DNA of 63,767 nt, taken from positions 1 to 63,767 of the forward strand of contig CALFIX010000019.1 in assembly GCA_937877515.1 (NCBI GenBank), given 5' to 3'. The position numbers and the translations under genes are program-made. The notes under the pieces were generated by a model. It did no database searches. It saw only the letters and a program-made list of their open reading frames with translations, and was not told the origin of the DNA. Below, one piece after another: positions 43,285 through 53,202 of this stretch (its first letter is position 1; the number at the start of each line of letters is the position of its first letter). The stretch comes from an uncultured Treponema sp. GTDB taxonomy: Bacteria; Spirochaetota; Spirochaetia; Treponematales; Treponemataceae.

Positions 43285-43318
43285 TGTCAATTTTTTTAAT
43301 GTTATAATTTAATAACAT
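43285..43318 (-). promoter_or_regulatory. Promoter region and palindrome of the efflux operon
   Basis: On the minus strand a perfect TTGACA (43290-43285) follows a palindrome ATGTTAT-N6-ATAACAT (43299-43318). The -10 is poor. The palindrome is well placed for a TetR/MarR-type regulator, but no regulator gene is adjacent. Confidence 0.45.
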
Positions 43319-43369
43319 ACTGTAATATAACAGAGTTTTAAAAAGCTTATGTATAAAAATTAAGAGAGG

Positions 43370-44260
43370 CTACTGTAAAATGCCATCTAAATAGAGTTCT
43401 TCTTTTTTAACACAACCAGTTGAATCATCAAAATATAAAACACTCCACTCATTACTAGATGTAATGCCTGGCACTATGTATTCTATAAAATTTCCAAAAT
43501 TTTTTCTGTAGTACGAATGAATATGCCCTTCAATAACATACTTTACATTATTCTCGGCAAACATACTCAAAAGCCTATCTGTTTCATAAGAGTTCTGCAT
43601 TGAAAAGTAATCAAAATTTAAAAGAGGATCTCCGTACACAGGAATATGACCACATACTATCTTTAGCTTTTCATCTTGTTCCACAGCTTCTTTAAATATA
43701 GAAAGCTGCCGCAGCCCCATAGAGCCACTTGCAGAATCTATTACATAAAAACTAAAAGACTTTGTTGTAAAATAATAAAATGCTGAATGAGGATAAATAT
43801 TTTCTTTATATTTTAACCAACCGCTATTATACAAATCATGATTCCCTAAAACATTTAAAACTTTTACATCGTTATCATTACCACCTAAAAGTTCATTAAC
43901 ACGCTTTGCAAATGAATTATATTCAATAAATTCTTCTTCTAAACCATGATCTGCAATATCACCTAAACACACACAAAATGCAGGAACTTCATTTGTTTCT
44001 ACAAAAGAAGTAAGCCATGTAAGGAAATTTTCTTCATAACGTTTAGAACCCGCTTTTCCAAAATGAATGTCAGAAAAAAACACAACAGAAAAAGTTTTAC
44101 CATAAAAATCAGAATCACTTTGTACAGGCGAAGAAAGCTCATAAACTTCGCTTGCTCTCTCTGACACATCATGAGCCCTATAAAATGCTTCGTTCAATGC
44201 ATATTTACAAGAAGAAAAAAGAGAAAAACTTATAAATAAAATAATAAAAAATTTTCTCAA
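43370..44260 (-). CDS. Metallophosphoesterase lipoprotein
   Basis: 296 residues. A lipoprotein signal ends LFSSC. The calcineurin-like domain shows FFSDIHFGK, CLGDIADHG, LNVLGNHDLYN, CGHIPVYGD and EGHIHSYY, a full set of metal ligands. It should hydrolyse phosphoesters outside the inner membrane. Its start overlaps the stop of the upstream barrel-like protein by 4 bp, so the two are coupled. Confidence 0.88.
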   Translation of the reverse strand: MRKFFIILFISFSLFSSCKYALNEAFYRAHDVSERASEVYELSSPVQSDSDFYGKTFSVVFFSDIHFGKAGSKRYEENFLTWLTSFVETNEVPAFCVCLGDIADHGLEEEFIEYNSFAKRVNELLGGNDNDVKVLNVLGNHDLYNSGWLKYKENIYPHSAFYYFTTKSFSFYVIDSASGSMGLRQLSIFKEAVEQDEKLKIVCGHIPVYGDPLLNFDYFSMQNSYETDRLLSMFAENNVKYVIEGHIHSYYRKNFGNFIEYIVPGITSSNEWSVLYFDDSTGCVKKEELYLDGILQ

Positions 44261-44973
44261 AACTTATACCTTACATTTATGTTTATTTCTGAATCTTCAT
44301 AATACGCACTAAGAGTAAAAAAGTCTGTATAACGAATATTCAAACATGTTTCTAAAAACCATTTATCTTTTAAGCAATATCCAACTGCAAAAGAAAAAGT
44401 AGGTGCACATAAAATCATGTGCCTAAACATTTCGTAAGTTGCAATACAATGCTTAAGATAAAAACCATTTCCAATAAAAAATGTATGCAATAGAGAAATT
44501 GCAAAACTATAATTCCAAAGTAGAGGAATTGTATCTGCAATAGAAAAAATAGTTCTCTCTTTTAGCATAAAATTAAAATCAAAATTATTTTTATACCACC
44601 AGCAAGGGCTCCATTGTAAGACGCCACCAGCTAAAAGATGGTTAGCAAGGCTTATACCTAGATACCAGTCTATATTGCAAGAAGCATCAACTCCTAATTT
44701 TAGGTTTTCTTTAATGTAAGGAAAAAAAATAAAAACCCCTGTTAGCTGAACATCTTTTACACTTGCTTTTGTTGCAGCTATAATTTCAAAGTTTTCATTA
44801 ACCATAGAATACAATGCATACCCAGATAAAAACGAAGGCGTAAAACCTATATCACTATTATAAGTAATACCGCCCTCTACATATTTTTCATCAAATGAAA
44901 GTGCAACGGCACCTGTGCAGAAAAATATGTTAAAAAAAACAAAAACTAAAATCTTATGTATTACATTTGTCAT
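44257..44973 (-). CDS. Putative outer-membrane beta-barrel protein
   Basis: 238 residues with a signal peptide (ILVFVFFNIFFCTGAVA). The mature part alternates short amphipathic strands rich in Trp/Tyr/Phe and ends NVRYKF, with the C-terminal Phe typical of outer-membrane barrels. No family is recognised. It is translationally coupled to the phosphoesterase lipoprotein, suggesting they act together at the cell surface. Confidence 0.65.
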   Translation of the reverse strand: MTNVIHKILVFVFFNIFFCTGAVALSFDEKYVEGGITYNSDIGFTPSFLSGYALYSMVNENFEIIAATKASVKDVQLTGVFIFFPYIKENLKLGVDASCNIDWYLGISLANHLLAGGVLQWSPCWWYKNNFDFNFMLKERTIFSIADTIPLLWNYSFAISLLHTFFIGNGFYLKHCIATYEMFRHMILCAPTFSFAVGYCLKDKWFLETCLNIRYTDFFTLSAYYEDSEININVRYKF

Positions 44974-45014
44974 AGAATTTTTGAGTCTTTATGTCATTCT
45001 GACGCGAAAATGTC

Positions 45015-45110
45015 ATTCTGAGCTTGTCTCAGAATCTGTGTGGTACAGATGCCGAAACAAGTTCGGCATGACGTACCACTCAGGCAGCATGCCGGCTCTA
45101 AACCGGCATG
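45015..45110. repeat. Three palindromes in series with direct repeats
   Basis: ATTCTGAG/CTCAGAAT (45015-45035), ATGCCGAA/TTCGGCAT (45049-45069) and CATGCCGG/CCGGCATG (45088-45110). TGTCATTCTGA occurs twice before them, and GGCATGACGTAC twice among them (45066 and 45106). It fills the gap between two minus-strand genes. Confidence 0.75.
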
Positions 45111-45122
45111 ACGTACTGTGCG

Positions 45123-47231
45123 TTACGGAGTTACAGAGAATGTGTATGTTGCACTGTACTCGCGGTCATTGTATGTCCAGACTACAGTTACAGTGTAGTA
45201 TTCTGTGTCCTGTTGTGCTGCAACAAGGTTTACAAATTCAGAAGTTGGTTTAAGTGTTATACTTCTATAGTTTGGACCTGCTGCAATTGTAAAGCGACTT
45301 GTAACATCTGCAGAACCAGAATAAACCTTAGCATCAATTCCACTAATTGTTTCTGAAGTTGTATTTCCGTCCCCATCTTGAATTGTAGATGTAAATGTAA
45401 GGTCTGTTGTTACTTGTGATACTGTCACATCAAGCGTGCTAACAGAAGAACTAGAAGATAATACAAATGTAGTTGCAGAACCATCTGTAATAGTAATAGA
45501 AGTTACACGCTTAAGAATAATGTCTCCATAAGAATTTGCTGTAGAAAGTGAATCAAGTCCTCTGTTATATGTAGTTAGATATTGTGAATAAGAGCTTGAT
45601 AAAGTAAATTGGCTTTCATGACTAGAAGTAAGGCGACCATTATCTGTAGCATTTGCATCTGCTATGTGCTTTACAAGAATAGAGTTATAAGATGGAGTTG
45701 CTCCATTCCAGCTGATTGTTGCTGTAGAAACAGTATCTTCTCCAGAAACATAGATAGGGTACTTAGCAACGTCAAAATCTGTATTAGTAGAATCTGTGTA
45801 GAGTGATGTATCTCCACTAAGAATTGCATTATCAAGATAAAGCAAATCAGCCTTAACACTTACATCACCTGTTACAGTTATATTCTTAAGTGTTAATTTT
45901 GAATTTCCTGTCTTAGTAAGAGCTAAGAAACTATCTGTTATAGCACTTCCTAAACCTAAAATTGTTGTTGTACAGCACCTTGTATTTGCAAGAGCATAAG
46001 TTAAATCATCATTTGTTGCATCAAACAATACACCATCTACTACAATTAAGTAGTCTATATTCTCGTACTCTACAGCTGTAATTGCATCATATGCATCTTT
46101 AAGGCTATCAAACGGGTAGAATATAGAACCGTTTTCTGTAGTTGTTTTAGAAAGAATTCCAGAGTTTGTACCTGCAATGTAGAATACAGAACGAATTCCT
46201 GTACGCATGCTTGTAGTTACGTCTAAGTAGTAGTAATTATTTGTAGAATTATAAGTATAAACAGTTCCACTACTTGTAGAATTTACCCACTTAGAAGTTT
46301 GTCCTGCCCATACGGTTAATGTTTCTGTATGTGTGTAAACTTCTGTTGATGTACTTTGACTTGCTACATCCTTACTATAGAAGAAAATCTGTACATTATA
46401 AGTACCAGCAGGTACACTGTCTAGTTCAATTGTAAATTCTGTTCCCTCTGTAACGGTTCCTGTAATGTTACTTGGAGCAGTTTCTCCAGAAGCAATGCTA
46501 ATTGCACTAAATACCATGCAGTAAGAAGCTATTGTTTTAGAATCTGTACCGGCTTCACAAAGAATAGGGAGGCTTATGCTACCTGTACCATTTGTACTTG
46601 TACTTACAGTAAATGTAGTTTCAGCGTTATTAGAAGTATTATTACCGTCCATGATATTACCGCTTGAGTCTATATAAAAACACTTGTAAGCGTTAACAGC
46701 TTTACCTGCTATAGCTAAAGTTACAGCCTGTCTATCTGAATATGTATGAGCGGCATCTGCATCTGTCCAGTAAGTGCTATTAGAAGTATAGTAATCTGTA
46801 GTTGTAGAGTAGTCTACTGTTGTACCAATTACACTTATACCCCAGAAACCTCCAACACGCATCTTTAAACGTGCTATTCCTGTTGTTGAATCTGTAAATG
46901 CAAGAGAATAATCTGCTGCACTTGTAAAGGTAGCAATATTATCTATACAAACCTGATCCTCAGCATTAGGCACAGTTTGTGTATAAATACCAACAACAGT
47001 GTAATAGAGTGTTCCTACTTCTGGCAAAATAGAACGGTTTTCTAACTGCTTCATTACAGTTGAATGAACATCCATCTCAAGGTAGGCATATCCGTCTTCT
47101 ACTTTTTTTACAGTTATGCCTTCATTGTCAGTACTTTCGGTAACTACTTTTACAAGAGAGTTAGTACAACCCGTTAATGCTAGGAGCGCAACGCACACAA
47201 GCATCAAAGAAAATTTAAATTTTCTTTTCAT
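45123..47231 (-). CDS. Large Ser/Thr-rich surface lipoprotein
   Basis: 702 residues. A lipoprotein signal ends LALTGC. The mature protein is rich in Ser/Thr/Tyr and predicted beta. It includes a segment that looks like a short parallel beta-helix (GNSKLTLKNITVTGDVSVKADLLYLDNAILSG split by turns), and the last ~90 residues look like an Ig-like domain. No enzymatic motif is seen. AGAGGAG precedes the ATG, with a GGAAA-C/G-TTTTCC hairpin further upstream. Confidence 0.75.
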   Translation of the reverse strand: MKRKFKFSLMLVCVALLALTGCTNSLVKVVTESTDNEGITVKKVEDGYAYLEMDVHSTVMKQLENRSILPEVGTLYYTVVGIYTQTVPNAEDQVCIDNIATFTSAADYSLAFTDSTTGIARLKMRVGGFWGISVIGTTVDYSTTTDYYTSNSTYWTDADAAHTYSDRQAVTLAIAGKAVNAYKCFYIDSSGNIMDGNNTSNNAETTFTVSTSTNGTGSISLPILCEAGTDSKTIASYCMVFSAISIASGETAPSNITGTVTEGTEFTIELDSVPAGTYNVQIFFYSKDVASQSTSTEVYTHTETLTVWAGQTSKWVNSTSSGTVYTYNSTNNYYYLDVTTSMRTGIRSVFYIAGTNSGILSKTTTENGSIFYPFDSLKDAYDAITAVEYENIDYLIVVDGVLFDATNDDLTYALANTRCCTTTILGLGSAITDSFLALTKTGNSKLTLKNITVTGDVSVKADLLYLDNAILSGDTSLYTDSTNTDFDVAKYPIYVSGEDTVSTATISWNGATPSYNSILVKHIADANATDNGRLTSSHESQFTLSSSYSQYLTTYNRGLDSLSTANSYGDIILKRVTSITITDGSATTFVLSSSSSVSTLDVTVSQVTTDLTFTSTIQDGDGNTTSETISGIDAKVYSGSADVTSRFTIAAGPNYRSITLKPTSEFVNLVAAQQDTEYYTVTVVWTYNDREYSATYTFSVTP

Positions 47232-47442
47232 ATAAAATCTCCTCTAGGAAAACGTCCCACTCGTGTTTCCATTTATAAATGTCTACTTTAAAGTTTTCCA
47301 CACTTTAAACCATTTTAGTGCTTTTTAATCTTATTTTATGTATTATAACACCAAAATTAGGTGTTATCCATTATTAAGATTTTTTTAAGCACGAGCCATT
47401 TTTGCCTCTTCAAAGGAGGGCTTTGTGTTTTAGTTTTCGCCA

Positions 47443-49248
47443 CTACCCTCCTTCATCTTCAGAACCATAATGCACGGTAATAGGAATACTACCAGAGAAA
47501 ATTTCTGTTTCACTTGGTATAACCTTTATGAGTAATGTATAAACTTCATCATGTAAAGTCTGCCACAGCAGACAACTTGTTTCAAAGCTCCACTTATTTT
47601 CTTGGTCACCCGTAAGGTAATAAACTTTATTTTCATAAAAATCTTCAATAACAGAGTCATAAATTACTTCTCCATTTTGCATAAGATACATCTCTACATC
47701 ATATTTCTTTGAAGTTTCTATTATCTTTCTTGTTTCTCCAGAATCCTCATCTTCATAAGTTGAATAAAGATATGTTTCCACATATATGCTTCTTGTTTTT
47801 ACAGACTGTTTAATATCCTCTGTCCAGAATTCTACAGGAGCAACTCCAACATAAGCATTATATTCGCCAGGAGTTTCTATATTCATTTCTACTTCAATTT
47901 TTGCACCCAAATAAAGCGTTACATTTAAAATTTCACTGTCTATATAGCCTTCTTTATGTGCATAAGCCTGTACCACATAAGTGCCTTCATATAATTGACA
48001 ACTTACGGTATCTAGCTCTTCACCTTTCTTTATAAGAGTTGTAACAGCAGAACCTGTTGAATAATCTTTGGAGTAAATTTTATAAACAATCGTTACGTCA
48101 CTAACTTCTTCAAAAATAGTCCCAACTGTACGAGTTGGTGCCGTCAAAATTAAAGTGTAATATTCATCATCTGCAAGTGTAATAACTTCTGTACTATCCG
48201 CATTTGCAGTTACAGGCTTAAGCTGATGAGAATTTGTTGCAACTGTTACGCTACTTTCTAAACCAGCTTCATCAATAAGCGTTATTGTGTACTCACGAAC
48301 ATCTCCGCTATATGAATAAGCTCCGTCTGTAATGTAAACAGGATAAGTCCATGCACCAAATGTTGCAGCGGGCATTCCGTCTGCAGTTGTACTACTTTGA
48401 ACATTTGTATAACTGTTTACCCCCAGCTTGATAGGTTCTTTACTTGGAAGATAAACTGTATTATAAGTTCCGCTTTCCGGGTCTAACTCTAAGCTAAACC
48501 CCTGTTCAAATTTTTTGTAAGAAACAGAAGTATTGTCTCCTGCGTCTATGATTCCAGTAAGACCTTCTATCTTACCTGTAATAACATCTGAATGAATGCC
48601 ATAGTCGTCGTTATCTTTACTAAACAAGTCATCAGGAAGGTTAAAACAAAGTACATACTTTCCTTTAGAGCTGTTAGTTTTAAAAGCCTCGTCTACCATT
48701 ACGCAGGCACCCTGCACGGGAGGTGGCGGACTATTTACGTTTAACGTAGCAACATAAGGGTCTATACTGTCTTCATAAGTGTAATCATCTGAAGCATAAA
48801 GATAGAGTGTTGGGCTAATGTCTGTTCCTGCTTTATTTTTTTCTAGAGCAGTAAGCATTTCTTTTGTATACACAAGCTCTACAACATCTGTTGTTCCTGG
48901 GTCAGAATTATATGTATAACGCTCAGAGCTGGAAAAATCAGAAAGCACACTGCTTGAGTCTGCCTGAGTTTCTATGGATGCAGTAAGAGGAAAAGCACCC
49001 GGATTTTGTATTAAAAACCTTAAAGGTATGTCTTCATTAGAAGGTATACAGGTTATGCCGTCAGAATCTGTTGGATAAGTAGTGTCAAACTCTATGGAAG
49101 AAACATATATTTTATTTTCCTGTTCATACAGAAAGTCAGAAATTTTTGTAGTAAAAAGCGAGCAGGAAGAAAGCAGACACAATACCCCCAGCAAAGCCAA
49201 AATGTGAGAATTTAGAACTTTTAAAACGTGTATTTTACTTACACTCAT
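47443..49248 (-). CDS. Large lipoprotein with beta-sandwich repeats
   Basis: 601 residues. A lipoprotein signal ends LCLLSSC. The mature region is beta-rich with repeated Ig-like stretches and a Pro run (NSPPPPVQG) as a linker. No known enzymatic domain. The start overlaps the stop of the upstream barrel-like protein by 4 bp, so this is a coupled lipoprotein/barrel pair, the same layout as 43370-44973. Confidence 0.72.
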   Translation of the reverse strand: MSVSKIHVLKVLNSHILALLGVLCLLSSCSLFTTKISDFLYEQENKIYVSSIEFDTTYPTDSDGITCIPSNEDIPLRFLIQNPGAFPLTASIETQADSSSVLSDFSSSERYTYNSDPGTTDVVELVYTKEMLTALEKNKAGTDISPTLYLYASDDYTYEDSIDPYVATLNVNSPPPPVQGACVMVDEAFKTNSSKGKYVLCFNLPDDLFSKDNDDYGIHSDVITGKIEGLTGIIDAGDNTSVSYKKFEQGFSLELDPESGTYNTVYLPSKEPIKLGVNSYTNVQSSTTADGMPAATFGAWTYPVYITDGAYSYSGDVREYTITLIDEAGLESSVTVATNSHQLKPVTANADSTEVITLADDEYYTLILTAPTRTVGTIFEEVSDVTIVYKIYSKDYSTGSAVTTLIKKGEELDTVSCQLYEGTYVVQAYAHKEGYIDSEILNVTLYLGAKIEVEMNIETPGEYNAYVGVAPVEFWTEDIKQSVKTRSIYVETYLYSTYEDEDSGETRKIIETSKKYDVEMYLMQNGEVIYDSVIEDFYENKVYYLTGDQENKWSFETSCLLWQTLHDEVYTLLIKVIPSETEIFSGSIPITVHYGSEDEGG

Positions 49249-50186
49249 ATATGCAGTCCCAACCCCACATTTAAATGAATTTTCGGATAAAGCGGCTCGT
49301 CAAACATAAGTGGAAAAGCAAAATCTAAAGACGCATCTAAACCTATGACGCGAGTAAAATAGTACGAAAACAAAAGTCCGGCTTCTCCCTGGAATCGTAA
49401 AAAGTTCATGGTTTCGCTTTCTGCACCACTTACAAAGCTAAATTTTGTGCCAAAAAGCCCCATCAGACCTCCGCCTGCAAACACTTCCAGGCTGGAGTTA
49501 CCTATAAAGTGAAACCTCAAGCCACCAAACAGCGTCATATCTGTTTGCCATGCGGTAAGCTTATAACGTTCTTCTGTACGCCAGAGGTAGCTAACTTCTC
49601 CCATAAAGCCCACAGTTAAGGCTAATTCCTTAACCTTAAAGACAATCGTTTCTGCTTTTAAATTTATGCCAACTGGAGCAATGTAAAAAAATCTTCCTAA
49701 ATCAAAAAGCACAGGTATGCTTTTTTCTGAGTCTGTTGAAATTCCATAAAATGCAGAATAGCCTGCAGTAAAATCTGCATGCTGATAAAACCAGGGTTCT
49801 TCTGCCCTAAGCTGGTCAGAATACTTTGCAAAGGTTATATTTTCGCGCGGCTTAGGTTGGTCTGTACCGGGAGTGGCAACATATTGTTTCGGGTCTAAAA
49901 CCTCTTCTTTCTCCTCAGGTTCTTCTATACCAAGACTCCAGTTTTTTGCGTTATAAAAGTTTTTAGAATTTGGGTCTAAACTTTCCGGGTCAGGCTCGGC
50001 ATCCATATCTTCCTGAACTTCTACCTGTTTTTGTTTTTCAAGCTCTTTTTCTACATTACCGGTAGAAAAATACGGGTCTTTCTGCATAGTTTCTATAGAA
50101 ACTCCCTCTGCATTTAACATGCCTATAAAAAATGCAGACATAACGAGAAAAACTATAGACTTTTTACAACCAAAGACGCGTAGCAC
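49245..50186 (-). CDS. Putative outer-membrane beta-barrel protein with acidic linker
   Basis: 313 residues from a GTG at 50186. A signal peptide (IVFLVMSAFFIGMLNAEG) is followed by ~100 charged, low-complexity residues (EVQEDMDAEPDPESLDPN). A C-terminal ~180-residue barrel-like domain has Gly/aromatic strands ending NVGLGLHI. The acidic stretch could span the periplasm. It is the first gene of the pair with the 47443 lipoprotein. Confidence 0.68.
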   Translation of the reverse strand: MLRVFGCKKSIVFLVMSAFFIGMLNAEGVSIETMQKDPYFSTGNVEKELEKQKQVEVQEDMDAEPDPESLDPNSKNFYNAKNWSLGIEEPEEKEEVLDPKQYVATPGTDQPKPRENITFAKYSDQLRAEEPWFYQHADFTAGYSAFYGISTDSEKSIPVLFDLGRFFYIAPVGINLKAETIVFKVKELALTVGFMGEVSYLWRTEERYKLTAWQTDMTLFGGLRFHFIGNSSLEVFAGGGLMGLFGTKFSFVSGAESETMNFLRFQGEAGLLFSYYFTRVIGLDASLDFAFPLMFDEPLYPKIHLNVGLGLHI

Positions 50187-50399
50187 TAAAGCTTTTTACC
50201 TCACCATAATTTTAAGACGCTTAAAACAGAATTTAAATCTTTTTAAAAAATTCTGTAAAAATCTGTAGAATTCTGCATTAAAAAATTTTAAAGACAGTTT
50301 TCCGCTCTAAATTTCGGCACAAACAGGTGAAAAATACACTAAATTCAAGAGAAGTTTAATTTATTTTTGTGTTTAAGTTAAGATATTTATAGATAAATT

Positions 50400-50993
50400 C
50401 TAAAAAACTACTCTTCCCCTAAAACTGCGGGCCAAAGTAAGACGGTCTGCATACTCCAGGTCACCGCCAACAGGGAGACCACTTGCAAGACGCGTTACTT
50501 TTACGTTTGGAAGAGAATCTTGTAAAAGATGCTGCACATACAAAGCTGTAGTGTCGCCTTCTACTGTAGGATTTGTAGCTAAAATTACTTCGCTTACATT
50601 AAACTTTTTAGCTCTTTCCACAAGCTTATATATGTTAAGCTTGTCTGGACCAATACCATCTAAAGGGCTTATTACGCCACCCAAAACATGAAAAAGCCCC
50701 CTAAACTCGTGAGAAGCTTCTATTGTAGTTACATCCTGAGCCTGTTCTACAACACAAATTGTAGAGGTTTCGCGTGTCGGGTCAGAACAAATTGGGCAGG
50801 GGTCATTTTCTGTCCAGGCACCACACTCCGGACATGGATGAATTTTTTCCTGAAGAGTTGCAATCTGCAAAGAAAAAAGCTTCATAAAATGAGGGTCTGC
50901 CTTTAAAAGATGGTTTGCAATGCGGGAAGCAGATTTTTTTCCAATTCCTGGAAGACGAGAAAAGCTTTCTGTAAGTTCTTCTAATGCATTCAT
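50400..50993 (-). CDS. recR: Recombination mediator RecR
   Basis: 197 residues, full length. N-terminal helix-hairpin-helix (RLPGIGKKSASRIANHLL), Cys4 zinc finger (CPECGAWTENDPCPIC) and Toprim domain (TICVVEQAQDVTTIE; ILATNPTVEGDTTALY). It loads RecA at gaps with RecO/RecF. It starts 2 nt after ybaB. Confidence 0.97.
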   Translation of the reverse strand: MNALEELTESFSRLPGIGKKSASRIANHLLKADPHFMKLFSLQIATLQEKIHPCPECGAWTENDPCPICSDPTRETSTICVVEQAQDVTTIEASHEFRGLFHVLGGVISPLDGIGPDKLNIYKLVERAKKFNVSEVILATNPTVEGDTTALYVQHLLQDSLPNVKVTRLASGLPVGGDLEYADRLTLARSFRGRVVF

Positions 50994-50995
50994 AA

Positions 50996-51307
50996 CTAAA
51001 GAGTCATTCCTGGAATATCAAGACCAGATACCATAGGGCCTAATGTATTTTTTATCTGTGCCTGCATGTTTTCTACAGCTGCATGATGAGCTGCCTTTAT
51101 TAAGTCCTGCAGCATAGGAACATCTCTATTATCTACACAAATTGGGTCTAGCTGAATGTCTATCATCTCAAACTTGCCATTTACTGTAACAACAACCATG
51201 TTGCCGCCAGAAGAACCCGTTGCAGAAAGTTCTGCAAGCTTTTCCTGAGCCTTTTCGAGCTGCTCTTTTACTTTTCCAAAATCTTTCATCAAATCAAAAG
51301 GATTCAT
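50996..51307 (-). CDS. YbaB/EbfC nucleoid-associated protein
   Basis: 103 residues; a coiled-coil N-terminus (FGKVKEQLEKAQEKLAEL) and the family's beta core (VVVTVNGKFEMIDIQLDP) are visible. These small dimers bind DNA without strong sequence preference. It lies between dnaX and recR in the order conserved across bacteria. Confidence 0.95.
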   Translation of the reverse strand: MNPFDLMKDFGKVKEQLEKAQEKLAELSATGSSGGNMVVVTVNGKFEMIDIQLDPICVDNRDVPMLQDLIKAAHHAAVENMQAQIKNTLGPMVSGLDIPGMTL

Positions 51308-51364
51308 TTTTTCCTCCCAAAATGTTCTTTTTCTTCCATAATATCATAACAAATATTCTAAAGC

Positions 51365-53155
51365 TTATGCACCGCCCACAACCTTACCCTTAAACATGTC
51401 GCGCAAAAGTTCTACTTCTACAGGGTAAGCTTCTTTCTGCACAGCTTTCTCTGGTTCTTCGTATTCAACATCAAAAGCTATTGTTCGGCCATAAAGCTTA
51501 GAAAGGTATGCAGAAACTTTGCTTCCCTGCTGGCGTAACTGCAACTGCTCAAACTGAATTTCTACAGAACATTTTACAGTGTTTCCTTCTAAACGCCAAT
51601 TTTTTGCCTGCATTAGGGAGCTTGCAAGTAATGCCTCTCCGTTTGCGGAAAAATCAGCTTCCATTGCAGTATGAACACTTTCTATGTCGCTTAAATTTAC
51701 ATTTTCGCTTGGTGTAGGTGTTTCTTCTAAATCAGAAAGGCTCGCAACTTTTTCTTCTGACTGTACTTCAGTCTGACTGGCCTGAGGGTCATTCTGCATC
51801 TGACTAAAAGAATTTACAAACGAAGCTGCCGCCATGTCTGTATCTTCTAAAGATTCAGTTTCTTCTTCTGCTGCTACGGGTTCACCTTGTGCAATTACAT
51901 CTAAAGGAACTTCTAAAGTTTCTGCTGAATTTATTGCATGCGGTTCAGCTCCGCCATCATAAAAAGGGCGAGGTTCATCTCCCTTAGAAATAACTGTTCT
52001 TTGAGGTGAAGCCTGAAGCAGCAAAGGCTTTACAGCATCTACAGCACGCTTAACCTCTTGTGCACTTACATAATCTTTAAGCCAGCACAAACGCGAAAGA
52101 GAAAGCTCTACTTCGTAACGCGGACTAAGGGAATATCTTATATCTCTATAAAGCTGCATAAAAATGCTTAAAGCTCTTTCTATCTGAATACTTGTCCAGG
52201 CATCCAATACTTTTTTACTAAAGCGGTCTATTGTGTGTCCAAGCAGAGCTTCTTTTGTTATGCCACTTTTTATAAGCAGAAGAGAGCGAAGATAATCTGT
52301 GCAGTTTGTAATAAACTGCTCTAAGCTTACTCCGTTTTGCATATACTCATCTAACTTTAGAAGAGCTGTACTACTATCTGCATCTACACAAAGTTCAAAA
52401 AGTTCGTTAAGCCGGTCTACGCCAACAAGACCAAGCTTGTCTCTGATTTTTTCCCAGGTAATTTCTTTATCGCAAAAAGCTGCAACCTGGTCAAAAAGAG
52501 TATAACTGTCGCGCATACTTCCTGTGCTTTCGCGAGCAATCCAATAAAGAGCTTCATCTTCTGCTTTTAGTCCTAATTCTTGTGCAGCTAGGGCAAGTTG
52601 CTCTTTTACTTTTTCTATAGGAACAAGCCTAAAGTTAAACTGCTGACAGCGGCTTTTTATGGTAGCAGGAACTTCCTGCAGTTCTGTTGTTGCAAAAATA
52701 AAAATAACGTATGGCGGCGGCTCTTCTATAGTTTTTAAGAGTGCATTAAATGCACTGTTAGAAAGCATGTGAACTTCGTCTATTATGTAAATTTTATACC
52801 TTGAACTGTTTGGCGGAAACATAACCTCGTCTTTTATTTGACGAACATCATTAACACTTGTGTTGGAAGCACCGTCTATTTCTATAACATCTAAACTGCT
52901 ACCCTGTGTAATTTCGCGGCATACATCACACTCGCCACAAGGTTCTGCAGTAGGGCCTTTACGACAGTTTAACGCCTTAGCTAAAATGCGTGCTGTAGAA
53001 GTTTTACCGCAACCTCTAGGACCAGAAAAAAGATATGCGTGTGCAATTTTTCCAGATTGAATAGAATTTTTTAGAGTCTCTGCAACAAATTCTTGCCCTA
53101 TTAAGCTTTCAAAATTTTTAGGGCGCCTTCGGGTAGCTGTAACTTCGTATGCCAT
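51365..53155 (-). CDS. dnaX: DNA polymerase III subunit gamma/tau
   Basis: 596 residues. AAA+ clamp-loader core: Walker A (SGPRGCGKTSTARIL), zinc-binding Cys cluster (LNCRKGPTAEPCGECDVC), Walker B (IYIIDEVHML) and sensor IKSRCQQF. The C-terminal third is acidic and low in complexity, then a short tau-like domain. It loads the beta clamp. No slippery heptamer for programmed frameshifting was identified, but I did not scan it exhaustively. Confidence 0.96.
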   Translation of the reverse strand: MAYEVTATRRRPKNFESLIGQEFVAETLKNSIQSGKIAHAYLFSGPRGCGKTSTARILAKALNCRKGPTAEPCGECDVCREITQGSSLDVIEIDGASNTSVNDVRQIKDEVMFPPNSSRYKIYIIDEVHMLSNSAFNALLKTIEEPPPYVIFIFATTELQEVPATIKSRCQQFNFRLVPIEKVKEQLALAAQELGLKAEDEALYWIARESTGSMRDSYTLFDQVAAFCDKEITWEKIRDKLGLVGVDRLNELFELCVDADSSTALLKLDEYMQNGVSLEQFITNCTDYLRSLLLIKSGITKEALLGHTIDRFSKKVLDAWTSIQIERALSIFMQLYRDIRYSLSPRYEVELSLSRLCWLKDYVSAQEVKRAVDAVKPLLLQASPQRTVISKGDEPRPFYDGGAEPHAINSAETLEVPLDVIAQGEPVAAEEETESLEDTDMAAASFVNSFSQMQNDPQASQTEVQSEEKVASLSDLEETPTPSENVNLSDIESVHTAMEADFSANGEALLASSLMQAKNWRLEGNTVKCSVEIQFEQLQLRQQGSKVSAYLSKLYGRTIAFDVEYEEPEKAVQKEAYPVEVELLRDMFKGKVVGGA

Positions 53156-53202
53156 AAGTTAAAGATACACAAATTTTAACTATTCTACAAGTGTACACGT
53201 TA

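Noticed and set aside
51365..53155. Programmed frameshift in dnaX producing gamma
   Set aside because: No slippery heptamer with downstream structure was found by eye; the claim would need a systematic scan.
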